Both the position numbers and the translations under genes were made by a program. From Pholis gunnellus (taxonomy: Eukaryota > Chordata > Actinopteri > Perciformes > Pholidae): DNA of 64,000 bases. Below are positions 12,897 through 24,267 of this stretch, piece by piece; position 1 is the first letter of the stretch; each line of letters starts with the position of its first letter. The notes below the pieces were generated by a model, which saw only the letters and a program-made list of their open reading frames with translations, had not been told where the DNA came from and did not search any database. The stretch lies in assembly GCA_910591455.2 (NCBI GenBank), contig OU342819.1, positions 22,068,312 to 22,132,311 of the forward strand. The letters run 5' to 3'.

Positions 12897-14187
12897 GTTA
12901 TGACTTTTCGACATGGTACACTGACTTTTTCATGACTTTTTTCGACATCCTATACTATGCTGTTTATAACTCCGCAGCAACTCCCTTCATCAACATCGAT
13001 TGTCTTCCTTCAGGATGGAGTCCAATCGCCAAAGACGTTGCACTATTCACATTTGTACAATGTGTAATAAATTATTGTGAAATTCTAATGAAGTCTCTCC
13101 TGATTGAATTACTTTTTTGACTGTTTTTCGAGTTTAACCCCAGTAGAACAAACTGAAAAAACACAATTGGGTTTCATCATTAAATTCTTTTCTTTACTGC
13201 ATTTGCACATAATTCACTGAACACACGGAAGTCCAGAAGCATCCAATACATAAACTGACCGATGAAAACAAGGTAAAAACAATACGTCTGTAATAAAATA
13301 CACTTTCATGTTCTTATATGCATAATATAAAAACAATAAAGGAAAATATTTAAATTGCAGTAATTACTATTTACAAAAGGCATTTTCTTTTAAAAGGAAC
13401 TTTTACAACTTCAGTACCTAAAATAAATCAAACTATATGCAGGTCAGGTGCAGTAGTACAAAAAGGCTTTGATATCAGGAGAGTAAGGTGACAGTTTTAC
13501 AGCAGGACAGAAAGGCGGGATAAGGCCTGATGAACATTAGGTAGCCTGGAGGAGTTCACCAATGAGGAGCGAGCGCTTTTCCTCCGTTTCGTCTCTGGCC
13601 GGTCCAGGTTGCCTTCCAACCCAGCTGATATCACGCAGAAGTTCCAAATCATCAAGGTTGATAGGGTGAGGTCATCGCTAACGGAAATAACGAGCCTGTT
13701 GACGAGGGCAAACATATCAATAGTACAAACTACTAAACTTTTTCCCCCTATCATGTCCTACAGCCCGTCAACGGCCTCCCTACTGCACAGACCTGCTTCT
13801 TCCTGTTTCGCCTGCCCCCTTACACGAGCCAGGCCATCCTCGCTGAGCGTCTGCGTTACTCCATCCACAACTGCCCCTCCATCGACAACTACATGCTGAC
13901 CCACAACACCGACGCAGCAGACAGCTCCGACACAGAGGAGTGAAGCGGCCAGCTGTGGTCAACCTGGTGATGAATGTATCTTCTCCCATGCCATGCACAT
14001 TATGCACTGAACACAGACTTCTATTCGCCAAACCTGTAAGGTAGTGTACTGTACTGTTTATATGTTGGTTGAAATTAAAGATATGTGTAGTTTTGGTTTT
14101 CCAAATGTGCAAGGTGTTGTAATTAATGCAGTGCTTACTCTGAATCAACACTACAGGGATACGGAATAAGAGTTTTTCAAATAAAAA
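12897..14187. repeat. Macrosatellite core, copy 6
   Basis: Spacing from copy 5 is 1964 bp, explained by the longer block 5. Confidence 0.9.
13541..13943 (+). pseudogene. HERC1-like last two exons, copy 6
   Basis: Exon A 13541-13665, intron 13666-13763, exon B 13764-13943, intact. Confidence 0.72.
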
Positions 14188-14976
14188 TAAAGTAACTAAA
14201 AAAGTAACTTTAAAAAAAAAGTAACTTTAAAAGTAACTAAAAAAGTAAAGTAACTAAAAAAGTAACTTTAAAAGTAAAGTAACTAAAAAAGTAACTAAAA
14301 AAGTAAAGTAACTAAAAAAGTAACTAAAAAAGTAAAGTAACTAAAAAAGTAACTTTAAAAGTAGAGTAACTAAAAAAGTAACTAAAAAAGTAAAGTAACT
14401 AAAAAAGTAACTTTAAAAGTAAAGTAACTAAAAAAGTAACTTTAAAAGTAAAGTAACTAAAAAAGTAACTAAAAAAGTAAAGTAACTAAAAAAGTAACTT
14501 TAAAAGTAAAGTAACTAAAAAAGTAACTTTAAAAGTAAAGTAACTAAAAAAGTAACTTTAAAAGTAAAGTAACTAAAAAAGTAACTTTAAAAGTAAAGTA
14601 ACTTTAAAAGTAACTAAAAAAGTAAAGTAACTAAAAAAGTAACTTTAAAAGTAAAGTAACTAAAAAAGTAACTTTAAAAGTAAAGTAACTAAAAAAGTAA
14701 CTAAAAAAGTAAAGTAACTAAAAAAGTAACTTTAAAAGTAAAGTAACTTTAAAAGTAACTAAAAAAGTAAAGTAACTAAAAAAGTAACTTTAAAAGTAAA
14801 GTAACTTTAAAAGTAAATAAAAAAGCAAAGTAACTAAAAAAGTAAAGTAACTTTAAAAGTAACTTTAAAAGTAAAGTAACTAAAAAAGTAACTTTAAAAG
14901 TAAAGTAACTTTAAAAGTAAATAAAAAAGTGAAGTAACTAAAAAAGTAACTTTAAAAATAAAGTAACTTAAGTAAA
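14188..14976. repeat. GTAACT satellite block 6 (expanded)
   Basis: The longest satellite block, giving a 2080 bp spacing to copy 7. The extra length is further alternating AAAGTAACTAAAAAAGTAACTT words in its middle. Confidence 0.9.
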
Positions 14977-16129
14977 GTTATGACTTTTCGACATGGTACA
15001 CTGACTTTTTCATGACTTTTTTTGACATCCTATACTATGCTGTTTATAACTCCGCAGCAACTCCCTTCATCAACATCGATTGTCTTCCTTCAGGATGGAG
15101 TCCAATCGCCAAAGACGTTGCACTATTCACATTTGTACAATGTGTAATAAATTATTGTGAAATTTTAATGAAGTCTCTCCTGATTGAATGACTTTTTTGA
15201 CTGTTTTTCGAGTTTAACCCCAGTAGAACAAACTGAAAAAACACAATTGGGTTTCATCATTAAATTCTTTTCTTTACTGCATTTGCACATAATTCACTGA
15301 ACACACGGAAGTCCAGAAGCATCCAATACATAAACTGACCGATGAAAACAAGGTAAAAACAATACGTCTGTAATAAAATACACTTTCATGTTCTTATATG
15401 CATAATATAAAAACAATAAAGGAAAATATTTAAATTGCAGTAATTACTATTTACAAAAGGCATTTTCTTTTAAAAGGAACTTTTACAACTTCAGTACCTA
15501 TAAATAAATCAAACTATATGCAGGTCAGGTGCAGTAGTACAAAAAGGCTTTGATATCAGGAGAGTAAGGTGACAGTTTTACAGCAGGACAGAAAGGCGGG
15601 ATAAGGCCTGATGAACATTAGGTAGCCTGGAGGAGTTCACCAATGAGGAGCGAGCGCTTTTCCTCCGTTTCGTCTCTGGCCGGTCCAGGTTGCCATCCAA
15701 CCCAGCTGATATCACGCAGAAGTTCCAAATCATCAAGGTTGATAGGGTGAGGTCATCGCTAACGGAAATAACGAGCCTGTTGACGAGGGCAAACATATCA
15801 ATAGTACAAACTACTAAACTTTTTCCCCCCATCATGTCCTACAGCCCGTCAACGGCCTCCCTACTGCACAGACCTGCTTCTTCCTGTTTCGCCTGCCCCC
15901 TTACACGAGCCAGGTCATCCTCGCTGAGCGTCTGCGTTACTCCATCCACAACTGCCCCTCCATCGACAACTACATGCTGACCCACAACACCGACGCAGCA
16001 GACAGCTCCGACACAGAGGAGTGAAGCGGCCAGCTGTGGTCAACCTGGTGATGAATGTATCTTCTCCCATGCCATGCACATTATGCACTGAACACAGACT
16101 TCTATTCGCCAAACCTGTAAGGTAGTGTG
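14977..16129. repeat. Macrosatellite core, copy 7 (truncated)
   Basis: Homology stops at GGTAGTGT (about 16128), where the other copies continue ACTGTACTG. It carries several private changes: a one-base insertion in CCTATAAATAAATC, GCCATCC for GCCTTCC in exon A, and GGTCATC for GGCCATC in exon B. It is the most divergent copy and marks the right edge of the array. Confidence 0.9.
15622..16024 (+). pseudogene. HERC1-like last two exons, copy 7
   Basis: Exon A 15622-15746, intron 15747-15844, exon B 15845-16024. One change (Ala to Val after TSQ) separates exon B from the other copies; frame, catalytic Cys and stop are kept. Confidence 0.72.
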
Positions 16130-18239
16130 TATATTTGAATAGTGAATGTATATTTGTACATATTTGTTCATACACAAATGAAACAGTAGCACTGAGTATT
16201 GATTAGTGAGATGAATCATTGATTAATGATGATAACTGGACTTGATTGATTATAAGAACCAAAAGAGAACCGGAGCTTCTGGTGGAAAAAAACGTTTCAC
16301 TCGCCGTAGTGAAGCCGGCGCACACCTCAGAAAATGACGTAATGCACCTTTGAATTTGTATAACTTGACTGTCACAAATAGTTCACTGATAAAAACTCTA
16401 TTTACATGTCAGAGGATTTTACAAAGTAAAACAATTCATTTTTAGAAGCTTTAGAAACAGGAAGACTTAAAAACTACATTATAATAAATATGTTGCAGCC
16501 AAATCAAATAGTTTACAGGATATTCAACCTTTGTTCTTCATAATACTTTAAATACTTGACTTCTTTCTTTACAGGGTTTGTATAAAGGTAATAAAGTAGT
16601 TTAGGAATATGAGATATGAGTTTACAGATAATAACAATCCCTCCTTATATCAGTTACACCTTCAGTCTACATTCAGATTTTTGAGTTACACTCGTCTTTT
16701 TGATTCTTCACGGTTCTTTTTGTTTCTTCGTCCTCTGGAGTTTAAGAGAATAAAGCAGCTCAGAGAGAATAAACGGCTCCGTTGATGCTCAGAGTTCGAG
16801 TACAAACAAAGCTAAAGGGGAAGACCCAGTAAATCATCAGATTATAAAACAGTGAAACAGTTGAACACTTCCTACCTGGGGACTGTAACCAGAGGAGCAG
16901 AAAACTGAATGAACACAAACAGACGCACATTAATATGTTAACAGTCCATTTATTGTGTTACATGTAAACAGAAAAGTCACTTTTGATCGTTCAGTTATAG
17001 AATATACACAATTTATGAACAGAGAACTTCAAATCTGTCCTTTTATTTCTTTCATTTAAATAACGTTTAACAAAATAAGATATAAAATATTAACTAGAAA
17101 CGTTCATGAAGTATAATGATGTGTTTAGAGCTCGTGTTAGAAGTTAAACATCATAATTCATCTCTAATATCTGTTTCATATTCATGTGAAAACATCTCCT
17201 TCAAACTACTGGATTCATTCAAGTTCATCACCAAAACTACATTTTACAGATGACATGTGAAGACATCATGATAATGTTATAATGTAGCTTCAGTCAGTAC
17301 TCGTGTTCACTGAGCAGAGCCTGAAGGCATCATGATGTAACTGAAGTGAACCTCCGTTGGTTAGCCGTTAGCGGTGCTGCTAACGTTACTAGCTCTCCTC
17401 CTGTTGCTTTAAACACTGATTGGTTGTTCACGTTTCATTATCAGACCAGCGACTAGAAAGCATTAATGATCTTCAGATCACATATTTTTACTGAATATAT
17501 TGTGATGACGATCGTCTTTCACTCTCTGATGGTTAAACTGTGTAATTAATCAGCGGGTCACATGACTCTCTGGTCATTTTGTATTCAAAATGCTCCCTCA
17601 CTGCTGATTTAAGGCTCTTTTTGGTGGATATAAGTCTGGTATGTCTGTTCTCTGACATTTTTACGTTTCACACTTCGGGTGAGTGGCACAACTCTCGCAT
17701 ACAAAGTGTGAGAACAGATAGCTAACTGCTAGTTCCATTAGCCGTTTGAGTTTAAACCGAACACGACGAAAACAATCAAAGTGAGCAGTCTGTGTATGAT
17801 ATATCTGTTAGCTCTCACCACCTCACTGTGGTGAGTAGTGTCTGGGTTTGTCGGTCATGCACACTTACCACTAGCGGCCCCTACTGGCCGTTAGGAGTAG
17901 TGAGTGAGGAGTCAGCAGGCAGTCAGGTAGTAAAAGGTGATCTGAGAACGTGTGAGTCACCATCAGAGGTCCTTGAGCATCCAGCCAGAACATGATGCAG
18001 CTTTCTGCAACAGGATGAGAGATCAGTGGACAGACACAGAGGTCGCGTATGCACTCACATACGAGGCCGATGGCATGATCCTCCTGGAGGAGATAACAAC
18101 AATAAAAATAATCTGTAAGGGACAGGCTTCATCCTATAAAAAAAAATCACCCACAAAAAAGTAATATGAAACTAAATAATCGTAAAAGTAAAAAACTAAG
18201 TGAATAAGAAAATCTGTAAGAGACAAGAGTATTCCCCCT
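16130..18239. other. Intergenic, no gene recognised
   Basis: AT-rich single-copy-looking sequence. The part at about 17115-17235 is similar to 49790-49920 (shared GAAAACATCTCCTTCAAACTACTGGAT), so it belongs to the duplicated 3' flank of the zinc-finger genes. A minus-strand AATAAA (TTTATT at about 16949) could end the gene A transcript. Short ORFs at 17792-18164 have no recognisable domain. Confidence 0.6.
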
Positions 18240-18650
18240 AAACCATTTTGCATCCCTACACATCTCTGTGTTGATTATTCATCAGAATTTCAAAGATTTT
18301 TTTTTTATAGATAGAAACAGATTGGTATCATCAGCAAATTAAATAGTAAATACAGTTTAGGAGACAGAAACTAGGTCATTTACATTAATAAGAAAAAGAA
18401 GAGGACCTAAGATTGATCCCCGTGGGACCCCATACCAGATGTTTACTTTTAGAGAAGAACACTAACCACAAAAATACTGAATATTGGAAGCTATAGGACC
18501 TTAATTTATGAAAAGCTTTTGATAAATCCAGGAACAATCCTCCAGTGTCTACTTTTTTATGTAGAGTTGATGTAATCTCATCAATAAGTAATAAAACAGT
18601 CGTATATGTGGAATAGTTTCAACCAAATCCATAGCGTTGCTCACATGAGA
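18240..18650 (-). mobile_element. L2/Rex1-like LINE reverse-transcriptase relic
   Basis: Read on the minus strand, two RT motifs are visible. One is LFLDLSKAF (about 18510-18535), with TTVLLLIDEIT upstream. The other is GVPxGSILGPLLFLINVNDL-like (about 18370-18435). Frame breaks separate them. Related relics lie at 41370-41560 and 50240-50600, each just 3' of a zinc-finger gene. Confidence 0.75.
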
Positions 18651-18668
18651 TGTTGTTGTTGCGTAACT

Positions 18669-20014
18669 TCAGTTTGTGGCTGAAGGCTCCGCCTCTCTGT
18701 CCTCCTCAGTCTGTCTCTGATGAAGCTGTGAGGACTGAAGTCCGACACATTCGTGGTTTCTGAGCTGATAAATCAAAGTGAATCTTTGGTCACAAACACT
18801 GCAGCTGAATCGTTTCTCCCCCGTGTGGATTCTCATGTGTTTCTTCAGATTTCCACTTTCACTGAAGGCTCTACCGCACACAGAGCAGCTGAAAGGTTTC
18901 TCTCCTGTGTGATTACTCATGTGGTGTGTCAGCTGTACCTTTTGTATGAATCTCTTACCGCACACAGAGCAGTCGAAGGGTTTCTCCCCTGTATGTGTTA
19001 TCATGTGTCTCTTCATATCTTCCTTGCGCAAAAACCTTTTATCGCAAAATGAGCAACCAAATGGTTTCTCTCCGATGTGGATTTTCATGTGTCTCGTCAG
19101 AGTTCCATTTAATCCAAATCGTTTCCCACACTCAGAGCAGCTTAATGGTTTCTCTCCCGTGTGGATTCTCATGTGTTTCTGTAAACTATCGCTGCGAGTA
19201 AAAGATTTCTTACAGACTGAGCAGCTGAATGGTTTCTCTCCTGTGTGGGTTCTCATGTGTCCCTTCAGGTTTCCCCCATCACTGAAAGCTTTACCACAGA
19301 CTGAGCAGCCGAATGGTTTCTCTCCCGTGTGGATTCTCACGTGTTTCTGTAAATCTCCACTCTGAGCAAACGATTTCTTACAGATTGAGCAGCAGAATGG
19401 TTTCTCTCCTGTGTGAGTTCTCATGTGTCTCTTCAAAAATGACCTGCAGCCAAATCTTTTCCCACAGTGAGAGCAGCTGAATGGTTTTACACCAGCACTA
19501 GATGTTGAATCACTGACAGAAACGTCATCATTATTCAGAGAGTTTAGACCCAACTGAGGTTCTCTGGTCTCCTTCCAGTCATCAGTCTCAGGTTCAGAAG
19601 AGTCTCCAGTCTTGTTATCAGGATCTTGTTTTAGATCTGAGCTCCTGTCTGGTTCTGGTCCTCCACAGTCCTCTCCATCAGCTTCTGTTTCCATCTGTTC
19701 AGTTTGTCTTTGATGAAGCTGTGAGGACTGAGGTTTCTCTTCATCATCTTCACTCTTCACAGGAGTGAATGAGAACTTGACATCAGCCTCCTCCAGACCT
19801 TGAAGCTGCTCTCCCTCCTGACTGGTCCAGAGTTCCTCCTGTTCCTCTTTAATGTGGGGGGGTTCTGGGTCCTCCTGGTCCTCTTTAATGGGTGGGGGCT
19901 CTGGGTCCTCCTGGTCCTCTTTAATGTGTGGGGGCTCTGGGTCCTCCTGGTCCAGACTGGAGCTCCAGTCCTGCTGCTGAATCTCTTTGTTATTTACCAA
20001 CAGCTGCGGGAGGT
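18669..20014 (-). CDS. C2H2 zinc-finger protein gene A, exon 2
   Basis: Main exon of gene A. The acceptor CTGCAG ends at 20015 and the exon opens in phase 1 (G|AC) to read DLPQLLVNN. Joined to exon 1 at 22572-22764 it gives a 512-residue protein. Residues about 87-123 hold three copies of the 12-residue repeat QEDPEPPHIKED, followed by ELWTSQEGEQLQGLEEAD, a VKSEDDEE motif and a Ser/Glu linker. Residues about 237-487 hold nine fingers: eight canonical C2H2 joined by TGEKP linkers, and a last one ending RNHEC (C-X2-C-X12-H-X1-C). The tail is QSSQLHQRQTEEDREAEP. It is most likely a nuclear DNA-binding regulator. No KRAB, SCAN or BTB domain is visible. Helices such as QSGDLQK, SDGGNLKG and SESGNLKK recur in genes C, D and F. 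Confidence 0.9.
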
Positions 20015-20095
20015 CTGCAGAAAACAGGAAACACACAGAGATGTTACAAGGAAGTAATAATAATAACATTAATACATTTTGTTTGTAAAGGCCCT

Positions 20096-22316
20096 GCACA
20101 TGGTAAAAACAAGGTCTCCCAAGGCAAACAGGGGAGAGCCCAGACTAAGAGCGGTTCAAAATAACCCTGATGATAAGCAGCCCACGGTCTTCAGCCACCT
20201 CACCCTGACCAGGGAAACCGGGGCACCCTCCCGGATCCAGACCCAGGAGGGGAGCTCGTCGGCGAGCGTCTGGTGGCCGGGCCTTCGCCCATGGGGCCCG
20301 GTCGGACTCAGCCCGAAGAAACAACATGGAGTAGCCACCCTGTGGACCCACCACCCGCAGGGACAAGCATCGGGGTCGGGTGCAATGCAGACCGGGCGGG
20401 TGAGGCCGGAGGCCTGGGCGAGCCGATCGCCGGCAGCATAGACTAGCTCTAGTCACCTCGCTAGTGGGGAAAGAGCCGGAGCTGGTGCAGGAGGTGGAGC
20501 GATACCAGCTAGATATAGTTGGACTCACCTCCACACACAGCACTGGCTCTGGAACCAAGCTCCTGGAGAGGGGTTGGACTTTGTCCTTTTGACTGTGGTT
20601 TGTGCTTATGCACCAAACAGCAGTTCAGAGTATCCGGCCTTCTTGGAGTCGGTGGGAAAGGGCACCGCCTGCCGACTCCATAGTTCTCCTGGAGGACTTC
20701 AACGCTCACGTGGGCAATAACGGAGAAAACCTGGCGGGGGGGTGATTGGGAGGAACGGCTTGCCCGATCTGAACCCGAGTGGTGTCTCGTTATTGGACTT
20801 CTGTGCTAGCCACGGTTTGGCCATAACGAACACAATGTTCAAACATAAGGTGGCTCATAAGTGTACCTGGTACCAGAACATCTTAGACCGGAGATCAATG
20901 ATCGACTTTGTAATCGTATCATCTGATCTGCGGCCGTATGTCTTGGACACTCGGGTGAAGAGAGGAGCAGAGCTGTCAACTGATCACCACCTGGTGGTGA
21001 GTTGGGTCAGATGGCGGGTAAACCGGTTGGAAAGATCCGGCAAACCCAAACGTATAGTGAGGGTGAACCGGGAACGTCTGGCGGAGGACCCTGTCTGGGA
21101 GGTCTTTAACTCCCACCTCCGGAAGAACTTCTCACACATCCCGAGGGAGGTTGGGGACGTGGAAACCGAATGGACCATGTTCAAAGCCTCTATTGTGGAC
21201 GCGGCCGCTAGGAGCTGTGGCCAGAAGGTCATCGGTGCCTGTCGTGGCGGCAACCCGAGAACCCGGTGGTGGACACCGGAGGTGAGGGAAGCCGTCAAGC
21301 TGAAGAAGGAGACCTTCAGGGCCTGTTTGGCCCAGGGGTCTCCTGAAGCAGCTGAGAGGTACCGGCAGGCAAGAAGGGCTGCAGCTGCCGTGGTCGCGGA
21401 TGCTAAAACTCGGGCATGGGAGGAGTTCAGGGAGGACATGAAGAAGGACTTGCGGTTGGCCTCAAGGAGGTTCTGGCAAACCATCCGATGGCTCAGGAAG
21501 GGAAAGCAGGGCCTACCCCAGGCTGTTCTCAGCCGGGGGGGGGGGGGGGGGGAGGGGGACTACTGACCCGGATGGGGGACATCATCGGGTAGTGTAAAGA
21601 GCACTTTGAGGATCTCCTAAACCCGACCAACATGTAGGCATGAGGAGGCAGCACCTGAAGACCTGGGGGGGGAAGGGGGCTCAACCATATCCCTGGCAGA
21701 GGTCGCTAAGGTAGTCAAAAAGCTCCTTGGTGGTCAAGGCGCCGGGGGTGGATGAGATCCGCCCTGAGATGCTGAAGGCGCTGGACACTGTTGGGCTGTC
21801 TTGGCTGACACGCCTCTTCAGTGTCGCATGGGGGTCGGGATCAGTGCCCATGGACTGGCAGACCGGGGTGGTGGTTCCCATTTTCAAAAAGGGGGACCGG
21901 AGAGTGTGCTCGAATTATCGGGGTATCACACTACTCAGCCTCCCGGGGAAAGCTTATGCCAGGGTGCTGGAAAGAAGGCTCTGACCGTTTGTCGAACCTC
22001 GGATTCAAGAGGAGCAGTGCGGATTCTGTCCCGGCCGTGGACCAGTGGACCAGTGGACCAGCTCTTCACCCTCGCAAGACTACTGGAGGGGTTCTGGGAT
22101 TTTGCCCAACCAGTCTATATGTGCTTTGTGGACTTGGAGAAGGCTTTTGACCGGGTCCCTCGGGGGTTCTTGTGGGGAGTGCTGCAGGAGTATGGGGTGC
22201 CGGACCCGTTCAAGAAGAATCTTGAACTGGATTCTTTGCTGTATGGGGAGCCAGTGGAAGTTTTGAAGGACTGGGGTGATGTGGTCTCTGGTGGAGTGGG
22301 AGAGCAGACGGGCAGC
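20096..22316 (+). mobile_element. Rex3-like (RTE clade) LINE in gene A intron, antisense
   Basis: A 5' region with GGGGAGAGCCCAGACTAAG is followed by the C-terminal half of an APE endonuclease. That ORF (20742-21566) has LPDLNPSGVSLLDFCASHGL, a WYQN motif and SMIDFVIVSSDL, then STDHHLV. A linker and RT motifs follow (GVDEIRPEMLKALD, NYRGITLLSLPGK, MCFVDLEKAFDRVPRG). The stretch 21856-21875 matches the sequence I remember as a Rex3 PCR primer site. Frameshifts, an 18-base G run (21535-21552) and loss of the palm and C-terminus make it dead. The last ~90 bases are uncertain. Confidence 0.8.
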
Positions 22317-22571
22317 TGAGTTCTGGATGTTTTGTAGTTTGTTGATTATTGTGGTGGATTGTGGTGGACCACTGATAGAAGCAGACAGTCCACAGCGGTT
22401 TAAAATGTGTAAAAAGATGAACGATAACTCTCAGGATAGAGGACCAGGGACCAGGACTCGTGATGAAGTGGAGCTGATTTATAGTTCAGTTACTGTAAAG
22501 TGTAGAATACAGCCGCTCTCCTGTTGTGCCGCCAGTTTAAACAGAGAGAAGAAGAAGTGAAGAGAACCAAC

Positions 22572-22764
22572 CTGCTCTGTGTAGCCGAAGCTGAGGGATG
22601 AAAACAGCGTCCAGTAGTTTCCGTTGTCGCTCGTTCTCCTCTTTGGAACGAGAAAGTTCCTCCTCGTACTCTGCTATCGTTCTTTCAAACACACCAAATA
22701 TCTCTTCAGCAGCCGCAGTTAGTCGCTGGTTGACTAAACATCTCAGCATTTGGACTTTAGACAT
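22572..22764 (-). CDS. Zinc-finger gene A, exon 1 (coiled-coil leader)
   Basis: Encodes 64 residues from ATG at 22764 (context AAAATGT): MSKVQMLRCLVNQRLTAAA, then EEIFGVFERTIAEYEEELSR, then ERQRKLLDAVFIPQLRLHRA. The donor GCAG|GTTGGT lies at 22572/22571 in phase 1 and matches the acceptor at 20014. In-frame sequence 5' of the ATG is open only through a TTG codon, so the ATG is the better start. Charged heptad-like residues suggest a short coiled coil. This leader exon type recurs at 24512 (gene B), 63674 (gene F) and, damaged, at 39660, 46737 and 57416. Confidence 0.88.
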
Positions 22765-23040
22765 TTTCACACAACGACACAAACTCCGTCACAAACACCG
22801 TTTGCTCTCATCACACAGTCACTCTGACCAGCGCTGTGTTGATCACTTCCGTCCCAGCTAGCATGCTAAGCTAACTCCAATAGCTTCGTAGTCTACCGGG
22901 AGATGAGTCAGAGGAAACACACGGAGAGAAAAGTCCATTCAGAAGGTTTCTCCGGACACACAGAGACCAGGATGTATCGGTACTGTTGGTTCTCACGAAC
23001 TATTTCTCATAACAGACAAAAAGGACTCTCCGTTTCTAGC
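22765..23040 (-). promoter_or_regulatory. Gene A 5' untranslated/promoter region
   Basis: Between the gene A start codon and the YY1/ETS pair. No TATA box is obvious. The sequence is moderately GC-rich with several GCTAGC-like words. Confidence 0.4.
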
Positions 23041-23095
23041 AGACGCCATCTTGTTCCAAGTTAGCCAGAGTGAGGACAATCACTTCCGGTACATT
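23041..23095 (-). promoter_or_regulatory. YY1-like and ETS-like sites upstream of gene A
   Basis: On the minus strand CAAGATGGC (23045-23053) fits the YY1 consensus in sense orientation and ACCGGAAGT (23082-23090) fits the ETS/GABP consensus. They lie about 280-325 bases upstream of the gene A ATG, a usual arrangement for a TATA-less start site. A similar pair occurs at 60497-60550. Confidence 0.5.
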
Positions 23096-23499
23096 TCAGT
23101 TTCTGGACTTCAAAGTAAAAGCCCCAGTTGGTTTCCCGGTGAAATGACTAGTAATGTAAAATATATATATTTGTACACACAACACATCAACACGTGGTCC
23201 GAGCTCAACCGTGCTGCGTTCATAACAAGTGGGGATTTCGGAATCTTGCCAATGTCCTATAAGAAGTTTAACCTTGACGGTCAGTCTATTTATTTTGTAT
23301 TTTATTCTGAAGGTTTTACTCTTTTTTCTTTTGTCTTTGAGGGTAACACAAGGTGATTTTATATATGCAGTCCGAACATTGAACACAGGGTGGCACATTG
23401 ACAAAGGAGTGCATATAGGCTGCATATAGTTAGATGTCAAAAGAAAAGAAAAAGGTATCGTTGATTTGGTGAAGTGCATTAAATATCATGTAATGAAAG
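23096..23499. other. Intergenic between genes A and B, nothing recognised
   Basis: AT-rich sequence with short ORFs on both strands and no domain or repeat that I can name. Confidence 0.5.
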
Positions 23500-23990
23500 A
23501 ATACAATGATTATACACAGATTTGGGGTTTGGGGCGGCAACACCAGCTAAAGGACTTCAAATCAACAGAAGAACAGCTGATGATCGAGGGGTTCACACAG
23601 TGGAGATGGTGTCAGTGCTCGTTGCACTACGATGGGTTGAAAAAGCAAGACAGGAAGAGGTGTTGATATGCTCTGACTCATCTTCAGTCCTAGCAAGCTT
23701 AAGATCGTTTCATTCAAACCGTCGTCAAGACATAATGTATGAAGTCCTTCAGTCAGCCACAAGGATCAATAAACAGGTTGAACTGCTGTGGTTCAGTGCA
23801 TGAAGGGCTGATGGGATGAGAAAAGGAAAGGAAACATAGAAATGAAGATTAGAATCAGTAAGGCAGAGGTCAAATGTATTATCTGGGAAAATATCAACCA
23901 AATGTGGCTAAACAGGTGGGACAGAGAGGAGAAAGGGAAACATTTATATCATATTCAAAGGGTCACGGCTGGTTCCATAGTGCACCAAAC
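23500..23990 (+). mobile_element. RNase H-domain relic of a LINE (I-like)
   Basis: The frame VEMVSVLVALRWVEK then EEVLICSDSSSVLASLRS then RRQDIMYEVLQSATR matches the RNase H domain of RNase H-bearing non-LTR elements. The catalytic Glu (VEM) and Asp (CSDS) are visible. A stop follows LLWFSA; downstream NRWDREEKGKHLYHIQ continues the family-typical tail. The RT and endonuclease are missing. Confidence 0.7.
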
Positions 23991-24267
23991 TAAACACTGA
24001 ACATGATAGAAGACACCAGACAGGGTTGTGTGAAGATGATGATGAGCAATAATCTGAGGGAATCAGGGTCCATGAATGCTCACTGAAAGGAGTCCTGAGC
24101 ACAGGTGAGGGTCCTGTTAGCTCTCCTAAAGAACACCGGGTTCATAGGGTGTGACGGACATGCAGGGATAAGGTACAAGGGTGCTGGGTAGAGGGCTTAT
24201 TTGTTGTTGTTTTGTTTGTTTTGGGGTAAAGAGTTTAAGTTTATTGTCTGATCCACACTCCGGAACA

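Noticed and set aside
7098..13120. 62-codon ORF MTFFDILYYAVYNSAATPF in cores 3-6
   Set aside because: Created by a single base change (GAATGAC to GAATTAC) that removes a stop. Copies 1, 2 and 7 lack it, and no domain is visible.
1731..16175. Repeated 85-, 96-, 108- and 123-codon ORFs in every macrosatellite core
   Set aside because: They are out of frame with the HERC1-like exons or antisense to them. Their repetition only reflects the duplication of the core.
18753..19365. Plus-strand ORFs across the zinc-finger arrays (also near 26230, 61304 and 62316)
   Set aside because: Antisense shadows of finger repeats; the repeated MCFCK and GFSPVW words are the complement of HTGEKPF codons.
20984..21484. 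166-codon minus-strand ORF
   Set aside because: Antisense to the Rex3-like endonuclease ORF.
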